From Primula veris (taxonomy: Eukaryota; Streptophyta; Magnoliopsida; Ericales; Primulaceae): a DNA stretch of 64,000 bases. Below the pieces are notes generated by a model, which was not told the DNA's origin, ran no database searches, and saw only the letters and a program-made list of their open reading frames with translations. How positions within the stretch are numbered: position 1 is the first letter of the stretch; every line of letters begins with the position of its first letter. Shown piece by piece: positions 1 to 11,393 of the stretch. A program made the position numbers and the translations under genes. The DNA is taken from NCBI GenBank assembly GCA_963682055.1, contig OY821742.1, positions 18,286,135-18,350,134 of the forward strand. Reading direction: 5' to 3'.

Positions 1-847
1 CTATGGAAAAAAATATGCAGCTTTTGGTTAGAGAGAAGATACTGATTTGAATGTATGAAATGTGAAGGGATGGCTGCCTCTTTATAGAGAATTCTGAAAC
101 CGCAAAATTGAATGTGGTCATTTAATTCTGGGAGTTACATCCCCAGAATCCGCCTCCATTACTGCTGGAGTTTCAACCTTTCTGGAACCCTAGGGACTGC
201 TCTTGCAAATATGCAAAAGTCGCTTTTCAGATTTAGTACAAGACCCAAGACCCAAGACCCGAGACATTCCCCATTCCCCAAATCCCAAATCCCAAATCCC
301 GCATCCCGCATCCCGCATCCCGCGGCCCGCGTCCCGCGTCCCGCGTCCCGCGTCCCGCGTCCCGCGTCCCGCGTCCCGCGTCCCGCGTCCCGCGTCCCGA
401 GGCCCGAGGCCCGAGTCCCGAGTCCCGAGTCCCGAGACCCGAGCGAGCGAGCGCGTGTGTGGTACACACTAACCCACTCATGGGTATGTGGACTTAATTA
501 GTTTACCAACTACATGTGATGGGTTTGTATATATAGAGTGAAAATCAACCTTGATTTTCCAATGTGGGATAACCCTCATGGTTTATTCCCACTCTCTACC
601 CCATTTTCCAGATTTCGGTTTTTCCCTCTTTCGAGTACCAACATTCGAGTCCAATTATCATTCACACCATTCCTCCGAATTGGTCATGCGATATACCGTT
701 GCGAAGCTCGTCGCACGAGCTACTCAAACGCATAGAGTATGGCCTCAGAAAAACTGAGGAGTCGCATTAAAAATTGACTCAAAGTTGGTCCCTGACCACT
801 TTGGAAAAACATGTTTAAGCTACATGTTTTTTCCTATTTTTCCAACA
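1..847 (-). repeat. 3' LTR of element A (partial)
   Basis: Direct repeat of 6663-7354, starting (minus strand) with TGTTGGAAAAATAGG immediately after the polypurine tract. The half equivalent to 6010-6662 is outside the window. It differs from the other LTR mainly by a much longer heptamer array at 277-447, and by scattered substitutions. Short open frames across this segment are low-complexity and not genes. Confidence 0.93.
277..447. repeat. Heptanucleotide tandem array inside the LTR
   Basis: About two dozen 7-bp units of the type CCCAAAT, CCCGCAT, CCCGCGT and CCCGAGT, changing gradually from left to right. The other LTR of the same element keeps only a handful of units (about 6900-6953). 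The two LTRs are identical at insertion, so the array changed length afterwards. Proline/arginine-rich open frames here are translations of the repeat. Confidence 0.9.
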
Positions 848-859
848 ATCCCCCACATG
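848..859 (-). other. Polypurine tract of element A
   Basis: On the minus strand ATGTGGGGGAT lies directly before the TGTTGG that opens the 3' LTR. This is the expected position of the plus-strand primer. Confidence 0.75.
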
Positions 860-1404
860 AATGCAATTGGCTCGAAAGCCCATGTCCTAAATGCAAATCA
901 AGAGAACCGCAAAAGTTCACTGCCTAAGGTCAGGTAGCGCGCGCCTTGAACCTGCCGTAGCGAAGTACCACCCAGAATACTGCTATTAGGTAGCGGTAAA
1001 GCTTTGAACCATCAAGCTTTGTGTATCCCAGAATGGCACCCGCACAGTGCCCTCTCTACCCACGTACTAGGCCCTTTGGTTGTTGTCCATATTTGGCCTG
1101 GACTGCCTTGGCAACTTCAACTCAGTGCTCTAGTGAATTAGCCCAAGCTCATCACATGGTACCGGCCTTACACACTAGTTATAGGTGTTCCAAGTCGAAA
1201 GTGTCCTGACTCATTTTACTCGACCGTCGAGTTACTTGGATAATTAAGAGCCTCAAGCTCACCCTTACAATGGTACAGGTCTATCACTCTGTCACCGCGG
1301 AGATGGGCTGGGAACTCCAGGTTCCCGAGTGCTTTGTTCGGTTGCCCCCACAGTTCAGTTTCCCTTTGAACCTATCAGGAAAGATTCCGTTTAGGTTGGG
1401 TTGC
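860..1404 (-). other. Untranslated block between pol stop and 3' LTR of element A
   Basis: About 550 bp with no coding potential that fits the pol frame. The same block is present in the opposite orientation at about 63600-64000, also just after pol remnants. It is therefore a conserved 3' untranslated segment of this family. Confidence 0.8.
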
Positions 1405-4400
1405 CTATGGGGGGGCCACCAATTTAATGGGCTTTAATCCCATTCCGTTCGATGACGTCTCGACTCCCACTTGAGTCAAGCCTTTAGTTAATGGATCCGC
1501 TATGTTTTCCTTTGATCTTACAAAATCTAAGGATACCACACCATTGGATAACAATTCTCTTACGGATTTATGTCTCCGACGTATATGTCGAGACTTTCCA
1601 TTATACATATGATCCTGAGCCCGCGCAATAGCTGATTGACTATCACAATGCACGCTTATTGCGGGAACAGGTTTCGGCCACATTGGAATTCCTTCCAATA
1701 GACTTCTCAGCCAGTCTGCCTCTTCGGTTGCTAAGTCTAACGCTATGAATTCTGATTCCATAGTTGACCTTGCAATCATGTCTGTTTGGAGGATCTCCAA
1801 GACATAGCAGCTCCTCCCATTATAAACACATATCCACTCGTGGATCTTGTGCTATTGGAGTCTGATATCCAGTTGGCATCTGAATACCCTTCCAGTACCG
1901 CTGGATATCTGGTATAGTGCAGCCCGTAATCGGCTGAAAACCTCATATATCTGAGAAGTTTCATTACGGCCTTCCAGTGTTCCTCATTTGGATTACTGGT
2001 GTACCTGCTCAGTCTACTCACTGAGTTTGCTATGTCTGGTCTAGTGCAATTCATTATATACATGAGACTGCCTATGATTCGAGAGGACTCCAATTGATTC
2101 ACACTTTTACCGAAATTCTTTTTCAGGTTACAGTTGAACTCAATTGGGGTTCTTGACATAGCTTTACTGTCCTTGTCAAACTTGTCTAAAACTTGTTTAA
2201 CATAGTGACTTTGGGACAAGGCATACCCTTATGATGTTTTGGTAATCTTCATACCAAGTATTACATTAGCTATACCAAGGTCCTTCATATCGAAGTGTTG
2301 TGATAACATTTTCTTTGTGGAGCTGATTCTATCATTACTCCCAATTATGATCTTGTCATCCACATAGAGACAGACTACAACACAGTCTCTTCCACTTCCT
2401 TTAGAGTAGACACATTTATCACACTCATTAATGTGAAAACCGTTTGATAGCAAACTTCTCGTGCCATTGCTTTGGCGCTTGTTTGAGTCCATATAGAGAC
2501 TTTACAAGTTTGCACACTTGGTGCTCTTTACCAGGAACTACAAACCCTTCCGGTTGTTCCATGTAAATCTCTTCTTCCAGTTCTCCATTCAGAAATGCCG
2601 TCTTTACATCCATTTGATGTATTTCCATATCAAACAAAGCTGCGAGAGCAATGACGATTCGGATAGACGTTTTCCTGGAGACCGGGGCATACGTGTCAAA
2701 ATAATCGACACCTTCCGTTTGCCTGAATCCTTTTACTACAAGTCTCGCCTTGTATTTCTCAATCGTGCCGTCAACCTTTAACTTCCTCTTGAAGATCCAC
2801 TTGTGACCTAGGGGCTTGCATCCTTTCGGAAGATCCACTAGTTCCCAAGTGTGGTTTTGCATGATTGATTCAATTTCATTTTGAATGGCTTCTTCCCAAT
2901 ATTGGGAATCCGGTGTTGACATAGCTTGTTTATATGTCGCCGGTTCGCCTTCAACCATGAAGGTTAGGAAATCAGGTCCAAAGGAAGTTTCCTTCCTTGC
3001 CCTTTTGCTGCGCCGAGGCTCTTCCTCTTCCTCTTCCTCTGTCGGTTCACTTGCCCGCACATTTCCTTCACTGTTCAACTCTTCAGTTGGTACAGATGTA
3101 GGTAATTTTCGGGGAAGGATATCTTCAAAGAAAGAGGCCTCTCGGCTTTCCATATACGTATCTACATGCACATCGGGATTGTCCGACTTGTGCACGAGAA
3201 ACCGATATGCACTACTATTCTGTGCATATCCGATGAACACACAGTCCACCGTCTTAGGACCAATTCTCATCCTCTTAGGAGTGGGAACTAGGACCTTTGC
3301 GAGACAACCCCAAACCCGCAGGTTCTTATAACTGGGTTGATGACCTTTCCATAATTCATATGGAGTCTTTTCTCGCTTCTTATGTGGTAACTTGTTTAAA
3401 ACATAGTTAGCGGAAAGTACAGCTTCCCCCCACATGTTCTGGGGTAACCCAGAACTGATTAGCATAGCATTCATCATTTCCTTTAGCGTTCTATTTTTAC
3501 GCTCAGCAACCCCATTTTGCTCGGGAGTGTATGGGGCTGTGGTTTGATGTATAATGCCGCTTTCAGCGCATATCTGTTCAAACGGTGATTCATATTCACC
3601 GCCTCTATCACTTCTCAATGTTTTAATTTTCTTATTGAGTTGATTTTCAACTTCGGTCTTATAAAGAGCGAATTTCTCAACTGCTTCGTCTTTACTTCTC
3701 ATTAAGTAAACGTAACAGTATCTAGTACAATCATCTATAAAGGTGATAAAGTACTTTTTCCCTCCTCGCGTTGTATAAACTTTAAGTCGCATACATCCGT
3801 GTGTATTAGACCGAGAGGTTCACTTTCTCGTTCAACATGTTGAAACGATGATTTCGTTAATTTTGCTTCTACACAAATCTCACATTTGTGTTGCTTATCA
3901 AAACGAAATTTGGTATTAGTTTTAGTGAAATTAATTTCTTTAAAGAATTATAATTCACGTGACCTAATCTACCATGCCACAAATGAAATGACTCAAATAA
4001 ATAATTAAACTCGGAATTTTTATTGGCCTCTTGGGCAACAGTCATTACATTACTTGTGCTAGCCTCAGCTTTAGCACCTTTATTGGGAGCAGGTGTCCCT
4101 ATGTTTAACTTAAACATGCCGTTGGTCATATAGCCACGGCCTACATAGACACCATTTTTGGTGATTACAATTTTATCGAATTCTAAAACTAGTTTAAACC
4201 CGTTCTTCACCATCATCGATCCTGATACCAGATTCTTGCGGATATCTGGAACATGAAGCACATTTGTCAACCTCAGCTCTTTTCCCGAGGTCATCTTCAT
4301 CACGACCATTCCTTTTCCTTCCACCTTGGAAGTAGCAGAATTTCCCATGAAGCAGCTTTCTCCCTCTACCGCTTCGTAGGTCTTAAACATCCACCTTGTT

Positions 4401-5655
4401 GAGCAGATGTGGCTTGTGGCGCCAGTATCCAGCCACCACTCTTTGGGGTTGCTCCCCACGAGATTGACCTCAGAGACCACAACAGTAAAGTGGTCGTCAT
4501 CTCGTCCTCCCTCAGTCAGATGCGCCTGGGCTGGAGCTTTCCTCTTTCCCTTGCCTTTAAAGTTCCTCCAGGGGGGGGGGGGGGGGGCTTAGGCTTAGCA
4601 GCGCATTTATTGTCATAACAGTCCGCGGCACGATGGCCGGTCCTGTTACACACAAAGCAGGTTTCCGCAAATTTCTTTGCGACAACAGCACTGCCTCCGG
4701 TGTCAAAACGTTTCCGTTTGACATTGGAGCTTTCGATCACATTGGCCTTTGCCATCGGGATGACAGCACCACCGACTCTCCTCACGGAGCGACGGTTGCT
4801 CACCTCGATATTGAGCTTCTCAATGAGCCCCTCCAACCTCATTTCCTTCCGCTTGTGCTTCAGGTAGTTTTGAAAGTCTTTCCAAGACGGCGGCAATTTC
4901 TCAATCATGAGTGCCACCTGGAAAGGCTCATTAATAACTAGCCCCTCAGCCTCAAGGCGGTGATAAATCAGTTGGAGCTCCTCAACTTGCTCCATGACAC
5001 CCCTGCTGTCAGTCATACGGTACTCGTGAAAGTCCGTGACAACAAATCTCTTTGTGCCAGCGTTATTCACCTTGTACTTATTTTCGAGAGTCTCCCACAG
5101 CTCCTTTGCAGTAGCTTTGGGCTCGAAAACACTAAACAGCGTGTCATCTAGAGCACACAGGATATAGTTCTTGCATAGCTAGTCGGCATGTCTCCATGCC
5201 TCAACCGCAGAGAACGACTGCTCGTCCAGATCGTCCTCGCTTAGGACGGGAGCAGTCTCCTTGAGAAACCTGGTCAAATTCAGGGTGGTGAGATAAAACA
5301 GCATCTTTTGCTGCCAACGTTTAAAGTTGTCTCCCCTGAATTTTTCCGGTTTCTCCAGATGAGAAGTCGGCAAAGTAGGCACTGCCGAATACATCGGTGC
5401 CTTGCCCTTGGCCGCAGCCTTGGCTCTTGCCGCAGCCTTAGCTGTAGCCTTGGCCGTGGCCGCTGCTTCGGCCGCAGCCTCAGCTTTGGCCGTAGCATCC
5501 GCCATAGCCGCAGCCGCGGCGGCCTCAGCCGCTGCAACTGCGTCATCGGCGTTAGCCCCCACAATCGCATCGCCCCCAGTGTTATGGACATCTCCACCAA
5601 CCACTGGGTCATGCTCACTTCCGATAGGCAACTGAATAGGCGACGTGTTTGTCAT
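1405..5655 (-). pseudogene. gag-pol of element A, broken by a stop and frame changes
   Basis: Gag (from ATG at 5655) has an Ala-rich N-terminal segment, a UBN2-type retrotransposon Gag region and a CCHC knuckle (CFVCNRTGHRAADC). Protease follows with WWLDTGATSHIC, then a GAG-pre-integrase region, integrase ([12 protein letters not shown], then NGVAERKNR), RT (KWIFKRK, QMDVKTAFLNGE, YVDDKIIIG) and RNase H (EGYSDANW, then DSQSAIARAQ), ending in ADPLTKGL. Lesions: TAG at 5179-5181 in Gag; a frame change in a 17-base G run at 4571-4587; frame changes near 3910, 2440, 2225 and 1800. Gag and Pol normally form one polyprotein giving the particle, processing, integration and reverse-transcription activities. 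This copy cannot make it. Confidence 0.93.
5397..5541 (-). other. Ala/Lys-rich low-complexity segment in Gag of element A
   Basis: About 48 residues made almost only of Ala, Lys, Glu, Thr and Arg (for example TAKATAKAAARAKAAAKGKA) lie between the Gag N-terminus and the conserved HLEKPEKFRGDNFKRW region. The underlying DNA is a degenerate GCC/GCN repeat. It may form a basic helix; its role is unknown. Antisense Ala- and Leu-rich frames here are shadows. Confidence 0.75.
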
Positions 5656-6009
5656 CTGAAACGACAACACAAAACGTATGAGATACGTGTACAAACAATT
5701 CTATAAACAAACACCAAAACTGAAATTTGAGTTTGTAAAAGAATTACCAAACAAAATTAAAATAAACTCTTATCCCTTTAAATATCAATACGGTTGATAT
5801 TAAAAGGATTGAAACGATTCTTATTGAATACCAAAACGGTTGGTATCAACAAGAAAATAAAATAAAAATTAAAACTGTTTGGAATTTATTCTTTGTAATT
5901 CAATTTTTAATATAATTTAGAATTGAAAACAAGAAAGCATTATTCCTTATAAAAATAAATAATTGTATTAATCAATACATGAAAGAAACAACACAATATC
6001 GGTTAAGAT
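5656..6009 (-). other. Leader of element A between 5' LTR and gag
   Basis: AT-rich, no coding potential. On the minus strand it begins ATCTTAACCGATATTGTG right after the LTR end CCAACA. I do not find the usual initiator-Met tRNA primer site (TGGTATCAGAGC) here, although elements B and C both have it. Confidence 0.6.
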
Positions 6010-7354
6010 TGTTGGTTTCCGTGTACGAAATAACAATTAATAATAAATAAAGGACTAAACAGTAATTAAATAAAACCAGTGTAATCTTTATTAATTTTCA
6101 AATGAAATACAATAAATTGATTACAACATGTAGGTACTGAAATGTAAATAAAAAACAAACGTTATCATATTATTATCAATTAATAATCTGATGTACTGTT
6201 TTGTAATTAAAAGAAACTGCCGGACTGGAAAGTAAAAACTTAACAGCCGGACTGTTCTGTTATGAATTTAAAATACAGGACTGAATTGAAACTAATCTAA
6301 TTACAGAATTGAAATTTCAGAACAGAAACAGAACTTTAAAATAATTACAGAATAGTACAAACAGAAAAGAAAAGCTACAGCTAAGGACAGAATATTAAAA
6401 AACTGAAATTAAAATACTGAATTGAAAGGACAGAATGTAAAACTGAATTTAAATGCGGAAAAAATAAACGGACAGAATGTAAAATTAAACGGACGAGGCT
6501 ACTGTTAACAGTATGCCCTTAACCGATATTCGCCCAACCACCTTAAGGTTTCTGGTTGCGTTGGCGCTTCGATCCCAAGGTACGTCTCTCGGAAGACTCG
6601 CCGGAAACTGGCGACGAGTCTAAGTCGAGCTGTTGGTGGGTGGTTCTCTCTGGTTCTAAATGCTATGGAAAAAAATATGCAACTTTTGGTTAGAGAGAAG
6701 ATACTGATTTGAATGTATGAAATGTGAAGGGATGGCTGCCTCTTTATAGAGAATTCTGAAACCGCAGAATTGAATGTGGTCATTTAATTCTGTGAGTTAC
6801 ATCCCCAGAATCCGCCTCCATTACTGCTGGAGTTTCAACTTTTCTGGAACTCTAGGGACTGCTCTTGCAAATATGCAAAAGTCCCTTTTCAGATTTAGTA
6901 CGAGACCCGAGACCCGAGACATTCTCCAATGTCCCGAGGCCCGAGTCCCGAGCGAGCGCGCGTGTGTGGTACACACTAACCCACTCATGGGTATGTGGAC
7001 TTAATTAGTTTACCAACTACATGGGATGAGTTTGTATATATAGAGTGAAAATCAACCTTGATTTTCCAATGTGGGATAACCCTCATGGTTTATTCCCACT
7101 CTCTACCCCATTTTCCAGATTTCGGTTTTTCCCTCTTTCGAGTACCAACATTCGAGTCCAATTATCATTCACACCATTCCTCCGAATTGGTCATGCGATA
7201 TACCGTTGCGAAGCTCGTCGCACGAGCTACTCAAACGCATAGAGTATGGCCTCAGAAAAACTGAGGAGTCGCATTAAAAATTGACTCAAAGTTGGTCCCT
7301 GACCACTTTGGAAAAACATGTTTAAGCTACATGTTTTTTCCTATTTTTCCAACA
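6010..7354 (-). repeat. 5' LTR of element A
   Basis: About 1345 bp running (minus strand) from TGTTGG at 7354 to CCAACA at 6010, a 6-bp terminal inverted repeat. The outer end is fixed by the repeat at 847. The inner end is inferred from the inverted CCAACA and from the solo LTR at 55117-56438, which has nearly the same length and ends the same way. Bases 7355 onward are host intron. Confidence 0.8.
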
Positions 7355-7726
7355 AACATGTCAAAATGACTCGTTATCATTAATCATGATAAATTCTTGA
7401 AAAGAGAAACTTTTTTGGTGTATGATTTAGCTATCATATTGAACCAAGTTCTTCATGGCTCTTAACACTCTTAATTGTTAACAAGATAAAACTGTCTCAA
7501 CTTTCTTACAACTGAGCTTAGTTTAAACTTAAAAAGGAAGTAGACGAATAATTTCTTGATAAAAGACAAAAAAGTAATATGAAGAGCATTGAGGTTTTCG
7601 TTAGAGATCTGAACTAACTGAGAGAACTAAGATTTATTTTTACTAGTCTGTGAGGAAAACTTGCTATTATAATGGAGTATTGAAATTTTGCAGTTTAACA
7701 GTGAAAACTTGAGTGTGAATTCTTAC

Positions 7727-10700
7727 ATAGGTTAATAATTGTCTGATCCTCGCTCTATTTTTTGCTGCATACTCAGACCGCCGGTATTTCTCCATAAGCA
7801 CTCCTTTGATCTGAGCAGTCGCCATGTTCCCAAAAGGATCCAAATTTTTGGTAACTTCCTATTGATTCACAGAAAGGCAGACGAAAAGTAAGGTAAATTA
7901 GAATTGTGTACTCTGAAGAATATACTAGTATTATTTTGTCACATAAAATAGGACTTACAACAAATGCTCTGCAAGGATACATGTACAATTCGTGAAAAAA
8001 ATGAGGAAATCTTTTATATTCTTAGTTATAAATGCTCTGCAAGGATACATGTCAAAAGATTGTAGAATTTCTAAACTAGCTCGGTGGAAGAGAAATTTCT
8101 GCTGTTGCACCTCATTATAAAGGTTGCAGGCACATTCACATAAAAGTAGTGATTTAGTACAAAAATTGATATTGGGTCAAAAGATTTGTGTACAAAATTC
8201 ATAAATCGAAATCTCAAAACTAAACTTGCACTGGAATTTTTTTAGCCAAGTTTGATAGTTTACCCCAACATGCGTTGATGCAAATATCACACATTGATAA
8301 TATTTAACTTTATATAGAGTTCGTACCAAAATCAATAATTGATCAACAATCGGGTTAAAGAATAAAATTTTATTAAAACACAAGTTAGACGGTTTTAACT
8401 CAAACAATCAATTAAGAGTGCATCCTTACCCGCAGTTTCATTGATCCTTTCAAGGTTGCTGTTACAACATCGAAGTCCGAATTTATGCAACGTAAGAAAT
8501 GATCAGAGGGATTTCGTTTGCTTGGACATGGAAATCCCGCTTCAGCAAAGAACTGCCAACCAAATAAAAGAACAAAGATAAAAAGAGAATAGACATTGTA
8601 TTTATTAGTTATATCTAGATATGCCATACTGAGCAAAGAGAGTAAAAAGAAACAATAAGGTAGTTCATTTGACTGTTTTGGCCACAATTTCAATTAATAA
8701 ACGACCCAACCAATATCAATGCAAATTGTACCTCTCTTAATTTTTTTTGAAATATTTTTCCATTTTGAGTTGAAACAATCCTTTACTGGTTCAATACTGT
8801 AAATGTTTCACGCATATGATGTAAAGAATGCAAATTGTTTGCCAAGAAATTACAAGAAGGCAGGAGTGTTTTCTCTATATATCAAGATTCAAGACTCTAC
8901 AAAATATATACTCCGTAAAACATAAACTTGTTAAATGTACCTGCACTGCTCTCTTTGCTTCTCCAAAGTATATGCCTTCTCCTCCAGAGAGTAAGAAAAG
9001 GTCATCAAATAGTGCAAAAACTTCTCCACTCGGCTGATGGATAGATGAAATTACAGTTCTGCCATCACGTGCCACACTTCTAAGTGTTTGTATAACAAAA
9101 AAGGCTGAGGCACTGTCTAGACCGCTTGTTGGCTCATCCAAAAATAAGATAGGTGGTCGTGTTAAAATCTCAAGGGCAACACTCAATCTCTTTTTTTCAC
9201 CACCACTTAAACCTCTTAAATGCCAATTTCCGACTAACGTGTCAGCGCAATCTTCAAGACCCATTTCGATGATTGTTCCCTCTACTATTTCATGTATTTC
9301 TTCTTTGGACATCATATTTGGGAGCCTCAAATAGGCCGAGTACGTTATTGTCTCTCTAACTGTAAGAGTCCCCATTAATACATCTTCTTGTGTCACATAT
9401 GCCTAAGTATGAGCGAATCCTAATCAATTGAAAATATTATACAAAATTCTATCTACAATCTAGTGACTATCATTATATAATACTTCTATATATGCATTAC
9501 TTCTGAGAGCATTTCCAGAAAAACCCCCCCAGCTAAAGTCACCTTTTTCTATATCCCACAATAAAATTTGGTGCTTTAGTGTGAAAGATATAAAAAATAA
9601 GTACCTCTCTAACAATATCACCAATATGTGTAAATCTATTCTCTCCATATCCAAAAAATGAACATTATCAAATGTAACCGGTGTTTTAAAAAGCAAAAGC
9701 TTAGCTAAAGCGTGTTTTTGCAAGAGCTAGCCTTTAGCGGCCTAAAAAGCAGAAAAACGAGATTTTAAAGCTTTTGTTATGCTTCAAATCGAGCTTTTCT
9801 CAAGCTTTGAGTCGATCTTTTTTACTATGAAGGGCGCTTTTTAAAACAGTCTATGCAACACCGAAAAGTTATAGCTGTTGAATTTCTACAAGTAAAATTA
9901 GCTAGCCCCTCCGTTCTTATTAAATTGTCTTATACGAAACTACATGCAATTTTCACCGGCTAATAACTTGTATCAAAATTACCGAAATGAAAATTTCAAA
10001 AGTTAATTATAGAATTTAACATTTGAACCATATGATTTAACTTTTTAAAATTTGGTTTTCGACAATCTAGGTAATAGTTATTTGCCAATCAAGATTGCAA
10101 ATCATATTAAAGGGAACGGAGGGAGTATTTTTTATACATTTCAAAACATTGAAAGTATATATGTCTAAAGTTGAATATAGATGGTGTGAACTTTGCCTAC
10201 CACAACACCGTAATCTATTCTACTCTTCTTCCCATTGAGAAGCACATTTCCAGTCATGACAACATTTTGCGAGAGCCTACCTGTAATTTCATACATAACT
10301 GTTACTAATATTTGAAGTTGCAAATGAAAAGGTAACAGCATCTGATTTCCTATACTTTTCACATTTTATACAAAAATTGTTTAGTACAATTTATTATAGA
10401 AAAAAGGCAGAAGAGAAAAATTTGATAGGAACAGGATAAAGAATTAGATTTTATTTATTTATAGAAAGGTTGTATGTGACTCTATTAACGAAAAAATTAC
10501 AAATCAATCGTCATCTATTAAGATTCCATGTAAAATAAAATCAATGCTAATAGCAGATTATAATATTATCAAATGGTGACAATCCCGTTTAATCACCCGA
10601 AATATACAAAGGCTCCCTTGGTACTTTTCAGTAAATTTCTCTTTTCAATGATCGATCTGAATAATATTATCACCTGTTTAGTTTTTTAGAATATGATATA

Positions 10701-11393
10701 AAGTTTGTTTCTACTGAGCACCACCTTCATTTTCATATACAAGTGGTACACCATTTTTTGTTGCTCTATTGCCATGTTAATGACGAGTTAGTTAGTGTAT
10801 TTATGCTATTAAAAAGAATTCTAGCCTTCAGCCTTCTCATTTCATTTCTAATCCAAATTCTTTATTCTCTCGTCTAACATCTAAATAATCGTGCAACAGA
10901 AATTTTGTTTTATCAGTTGAGCAAAGTGTTAGGATCTAAACCTAGATTAGCTTGGTCAGAAGATGTGAAACTATACAAGGAGCTTCAGAATACAAAAGTA
11001 TATGAAATCGATACGAGAAATTAAAAAACATGAACAAAAACGTGACAACGGAATCAGAAACATCACTGTAGTGTACTAAAATTAGGAATAATAGAAGTGT
11101 TATATACGTGTGTCGGTGTGTACAGTGTGAGATAAAGATAGACCTGCCAAGGAGTCGAGGAGGGTGGATTTTCCGGATCCGGAAGGGCCCATGATAGCCA
11201 TGATCCGACCGGGCTCAGCATAGCCAGTAACTCCTCTTAACAACTTCTTCGTCGGTCCACTTCCAAAGTTTGGTAGCATCACCGTTAGATCTTCCCAAAC
11301 CAAGTACGCTCCGCCCATTTCCAAATCCTCACCCTCAAATTCGCCACCACCATAGTTAGTCCCATTCCGTACATTAACCGTCTCAATCTCCAT
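7727..11393 (-). CDS. ABCG-type half-transporter, exons 1-5 (nucleotide-binding domain only)
   Basis: Exons on the minus strand: 11393-11144, 10280-10201, 9402-8941, 8552-8430, 7858-7727. All have GT/AG borders and join in phase to about 349 codons. Exon 1 holds the start (MEIETVNV) and Walker [13 protein letters not shown]. Exon 3 holds the signature [16 protein letters not shown], Walker [14 protein letters not shown] and the His-loop SSIHQPSGE. Exon 4 has [11 protein letters not shown], typical of the plant ABCG11/12/15 branch. These are plasma-membrane exporters, often of cuticle or surface lipids; the substrate here is unknown. The six-helix membrane domain is missing because intron 5 runs into element A (same strand) and then off the window. 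No stops or frameshifts are seen. It may be a working gene with a retrotransposon in an intron, or a truncated one. Confidence 0.9.
9905..10125. mobile_element. Stowaway-like MITE in ABCG intron 2
   Basis: About 221 bp with ends close to CTCCCTCCGTTCC (left GCCCCTCCGTTCTTATT, right AGGGAACGGAGGGAG), flanked by TA on both sides (9903-9904, 10126-10127). The ends and TA duplication fit non-autonomous Tc1/mariner elements. A diverged relative lies at 43223-43477 and shares internal sequence. Confidence 0.75.

Larger units (their letters stand above)
1..7354 (-). mobile_element. Element A: Ty1/copia LTR retrotransposon, decayed, left LTR cut by window edge
   Basis: Read on the minus strand the order is 5' LTR (6010-7354), leader, gag, protease, integrase, RT, RNase H, 3' untranslated block, polypurine tract, 3' LTR (847 to beyond position 1). 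Integrase before RT defines Ty1/copia. The LTR starts TGTTGG and, in the complete copy, ends CCAACA. Bases 1-847 align with 6663-7354; the length difference comes mainly from a heptamer array. The target duplication cannot be checked because the left junction is outside the window. Coding lesions (a nonsense codon and several frame changes) make it non-autonomous. A solo LTR at 55117 and a decayed element at 57828 belong to the same family. The Gag and Pol style suggests the Tork/Tnt1 side of copia; this is inference. Confidence 0.93.

Noticed and set aside
112..501. Pro/Arg-rich open frames on both strands at the left edge
   Set aside because: They translate the 7-bp LTR array; no frame is conserved in the other LTR.
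2885..3331. 148-codon plus-strand frame
   Set aside because: Antisense to the integrase-RT hinge of element A; no domain of its own.
5280..5706. Several 77-132-codon frames over the Gag Ala-rich region
   Set aside because: Antisense and shifted frames of a GC-rich repeat; only the Gag frame fits its neighbours.
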